50,917 nt of DNA from Pezizomycotina sp. ARF18 (lineage: Eukaryota > Ascomycota). The notes below the pieces were generated by a model that was not told where the DNA came from, did not search any database, and worked only from the letters and a program-made list of their open reading frames with translations. Below are positions 49,683 through 50,917 of the stretch, piece by piece (position 1 is the stretch's first letter; every line of letters begins with the position of its first letter). The DNA lies in assembly GCA_002224055.1 (NCBI GenBank), contig AZLU01000192.1, forward strand, positions 27,313 through 78,229, in the 5' to 3' direction. Position numbers and translations under genes: made by a program.

Positions 49683-50330
49683 CAAGTTAAATTTTCCCCC
49701 CCTCTTTTTTTTTTTTTTTTTTTTTTTTTTGTAAAGTATATACCCCCAGTAGCTTCGAAGATAACAATAGATAAGTCAACATCTATAATAATATGTAGGA
49801 TAAGACCGATAACTGTAATAGTAATAACATTAATAATAATAGGCTAGCCGAGTTTTTAAGTTATATTATTATTATTATATCTCTGCTATCTTAGCAATTG
49901 GAATAGTTAGAGCAGCCAAGAATCGCTTGAGAAAAAAAAAAAAAATTGCTGAATTTGACGTGAGGCATACAGCAAAAGAAAGAAGTATACAAAGATAATC
50001 CTTGCGGGTATTGAGTGCTTAATATATCATTTCACTTTTTGTTCCCTTAATTTATGAGAGAACTTAAAAGGGATTGGACTATTGGACGCTTGATATGATA
50101 TCAACCTTTACCCATTACACTAGCTTTGAATCTACTAGTACAGTTTGTGATTAAAAGGCTAACCTAAAGGGAGAAAAAAAAGAAGAAGAAGGAATCAGTT
50201 GACGACAGGCCGTTCAACTTTATCCTTTCAAGAGTTTCCCTTCCTTTCTAATTCTCTTCTGACCAAAGTAAAAACAGCTTAACTTTGCTGATTAGAGTTC
50301 TTTTCAGCATAGTACTACTATATTGATAGT
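49683..50330. other. AT-rich sequence flanking the thiolase fragment
   Basis: C7/T26 run (49696-49730), then TA-rich DNA with frequent ATAATA and CTAG-like strings. No gene recognised. Confidence 0.45.
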
Positions 50331-50917
50331 GGAAATATTCTCTTATATTCTCTTCCTCATGTCTGTTTCGCTTCAACCCAGCCAGTTTCTGCGCCACTCG
50401 GCGGGAAAAGCAAGGGAGTGGATGTTATGGAAGATTTACTCTTCTATTCTTATCCTTCTCCGGGGTTGAAATCCACATACAAACGCCGCGGCTACCATCC
50501 TTCACAGAAGCTACTAGAAGTCAATATGAAGATATTGATTCCAAATGATGTTTGCCCTACACTAGCAGAGCACCGCCGTACATTTCCAAACGGGCTTCTC
50601 GAACGTTGGCCGCCTTAAGAATACGCTCTTCCAAGCGCCGACTGTGAACTCACGGAATACACAACGTACGAGAGCTATACCTATCATCACCCATGTTTCA
50701 AAGGGCTGGGACTACCTGCGCGACCAGAGCTCCTGTATGTCAAGTCGGTCCGAACGAATTTCAATCACAATCGGCAACGCGGCTATATGGTATAAACTCT
50801 CGCTGCCAGTACTGCATAATAATTGGCAATCGCTAAACATACGCTCCGCAAGGCTCCCTGCTTTCGATCCATTTCTTGAAGTTCGTGAGGAAGACATCCT
50901 TCACCCTGCCGGCGTTG
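50331..50917. other. Possible decayed coding sequence at the window edge
   Basis: Base composition becomes balanced again. On the plus strand 50418-50615 is open (MEDLLFYSYPSP, then KSTYKRRGYHPSQKLLE). On the minus strand 50917-50712 reads GRVKDVFLTNFKKWIESREP and then meets stops. No family is recognised in either direction; it may be a gene remnant continuing outside the window. Confidence 0.25.

Overview
The window looks like nuclear DNA from a filamentous ascomycete (Pezizomycotina). Genes are interrupted by short introns of about 48-160 nt with GTRNGT donors, CTAAC/CTGAC-type branch sites and YAG acceptors. The proteins recognised are fungal housekeeping families: HacA, Erf4, Coq8, Ubc1, Rpt2, WDR70, an OCRL-like phosphatase, a Pos5-like NADH kinase and an ABCG transporter. 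A more precise placement is not safe from this sequence. Intergenic DNA is AT-rich and studded with A/T homopolymers of 20-36 nt.

Almost every gene is broken by single-base frame changes, often where one base of a short homopolymer seems missing. The protein family carries straight on in the next frame. The same defect hits essential single-copy genes (RPT2, UBC1), so I read it mainly as uncorrected base-level error in a long-read-type assembly. CDS coordinates below therefore span whole genes, including introns and frame breaks.

Layout: 1-3353 AT-rich, no gene seen; 3354-4645 (+) HacA/Hac1 bZIP factor with an Ire1-type hairpin; 6822-7959 (+) Erf4; 9837-12747 (+) Coq8; 13760-~19440 (-) a very large SNF2 ATPase; ~20304-20448 (+) one unassigned exon-like ORF; 21127-22071 (-) Ubc1; 23444-25240 (+) Rpt2; 28079-28806 (+) unknown protein; 30596-31178 (+) small basic, possibly Alb1-like protein; 31407-33255 (-) WDR70, divergent from 33768-37222 (+) OCRL-like 5-phosphatase; 37695-39251 (+) mitochondrial NADH kinase; 39763-40052 (-) small Cys-rich protein; 41376-43675 (-) ABCG half-transporter. 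From about 43.7 kb to the end the DNA is AT-rich and gene-poor. It holds only a truncated thiolase 3' end with RIP-like base changes (49397-49682).

There is no evident operon-like pathway or gene cluster. The genes serve ER stress response, Ras palmitoylation, ubiquinone synthesis, chromatin remodelling, ubiquitin conjugation and proteolysis, DNA repair, phosphoinositide turnover, mitochondrial NADPH supply and export. I did not find a convincing undescribed system. The points most worth checking are the Ire1 hairpin, the six-unit 27-bp coding repeat in the SNF2 gene, the RIP-marked thiolase remnant and the AT-rich terminal block.
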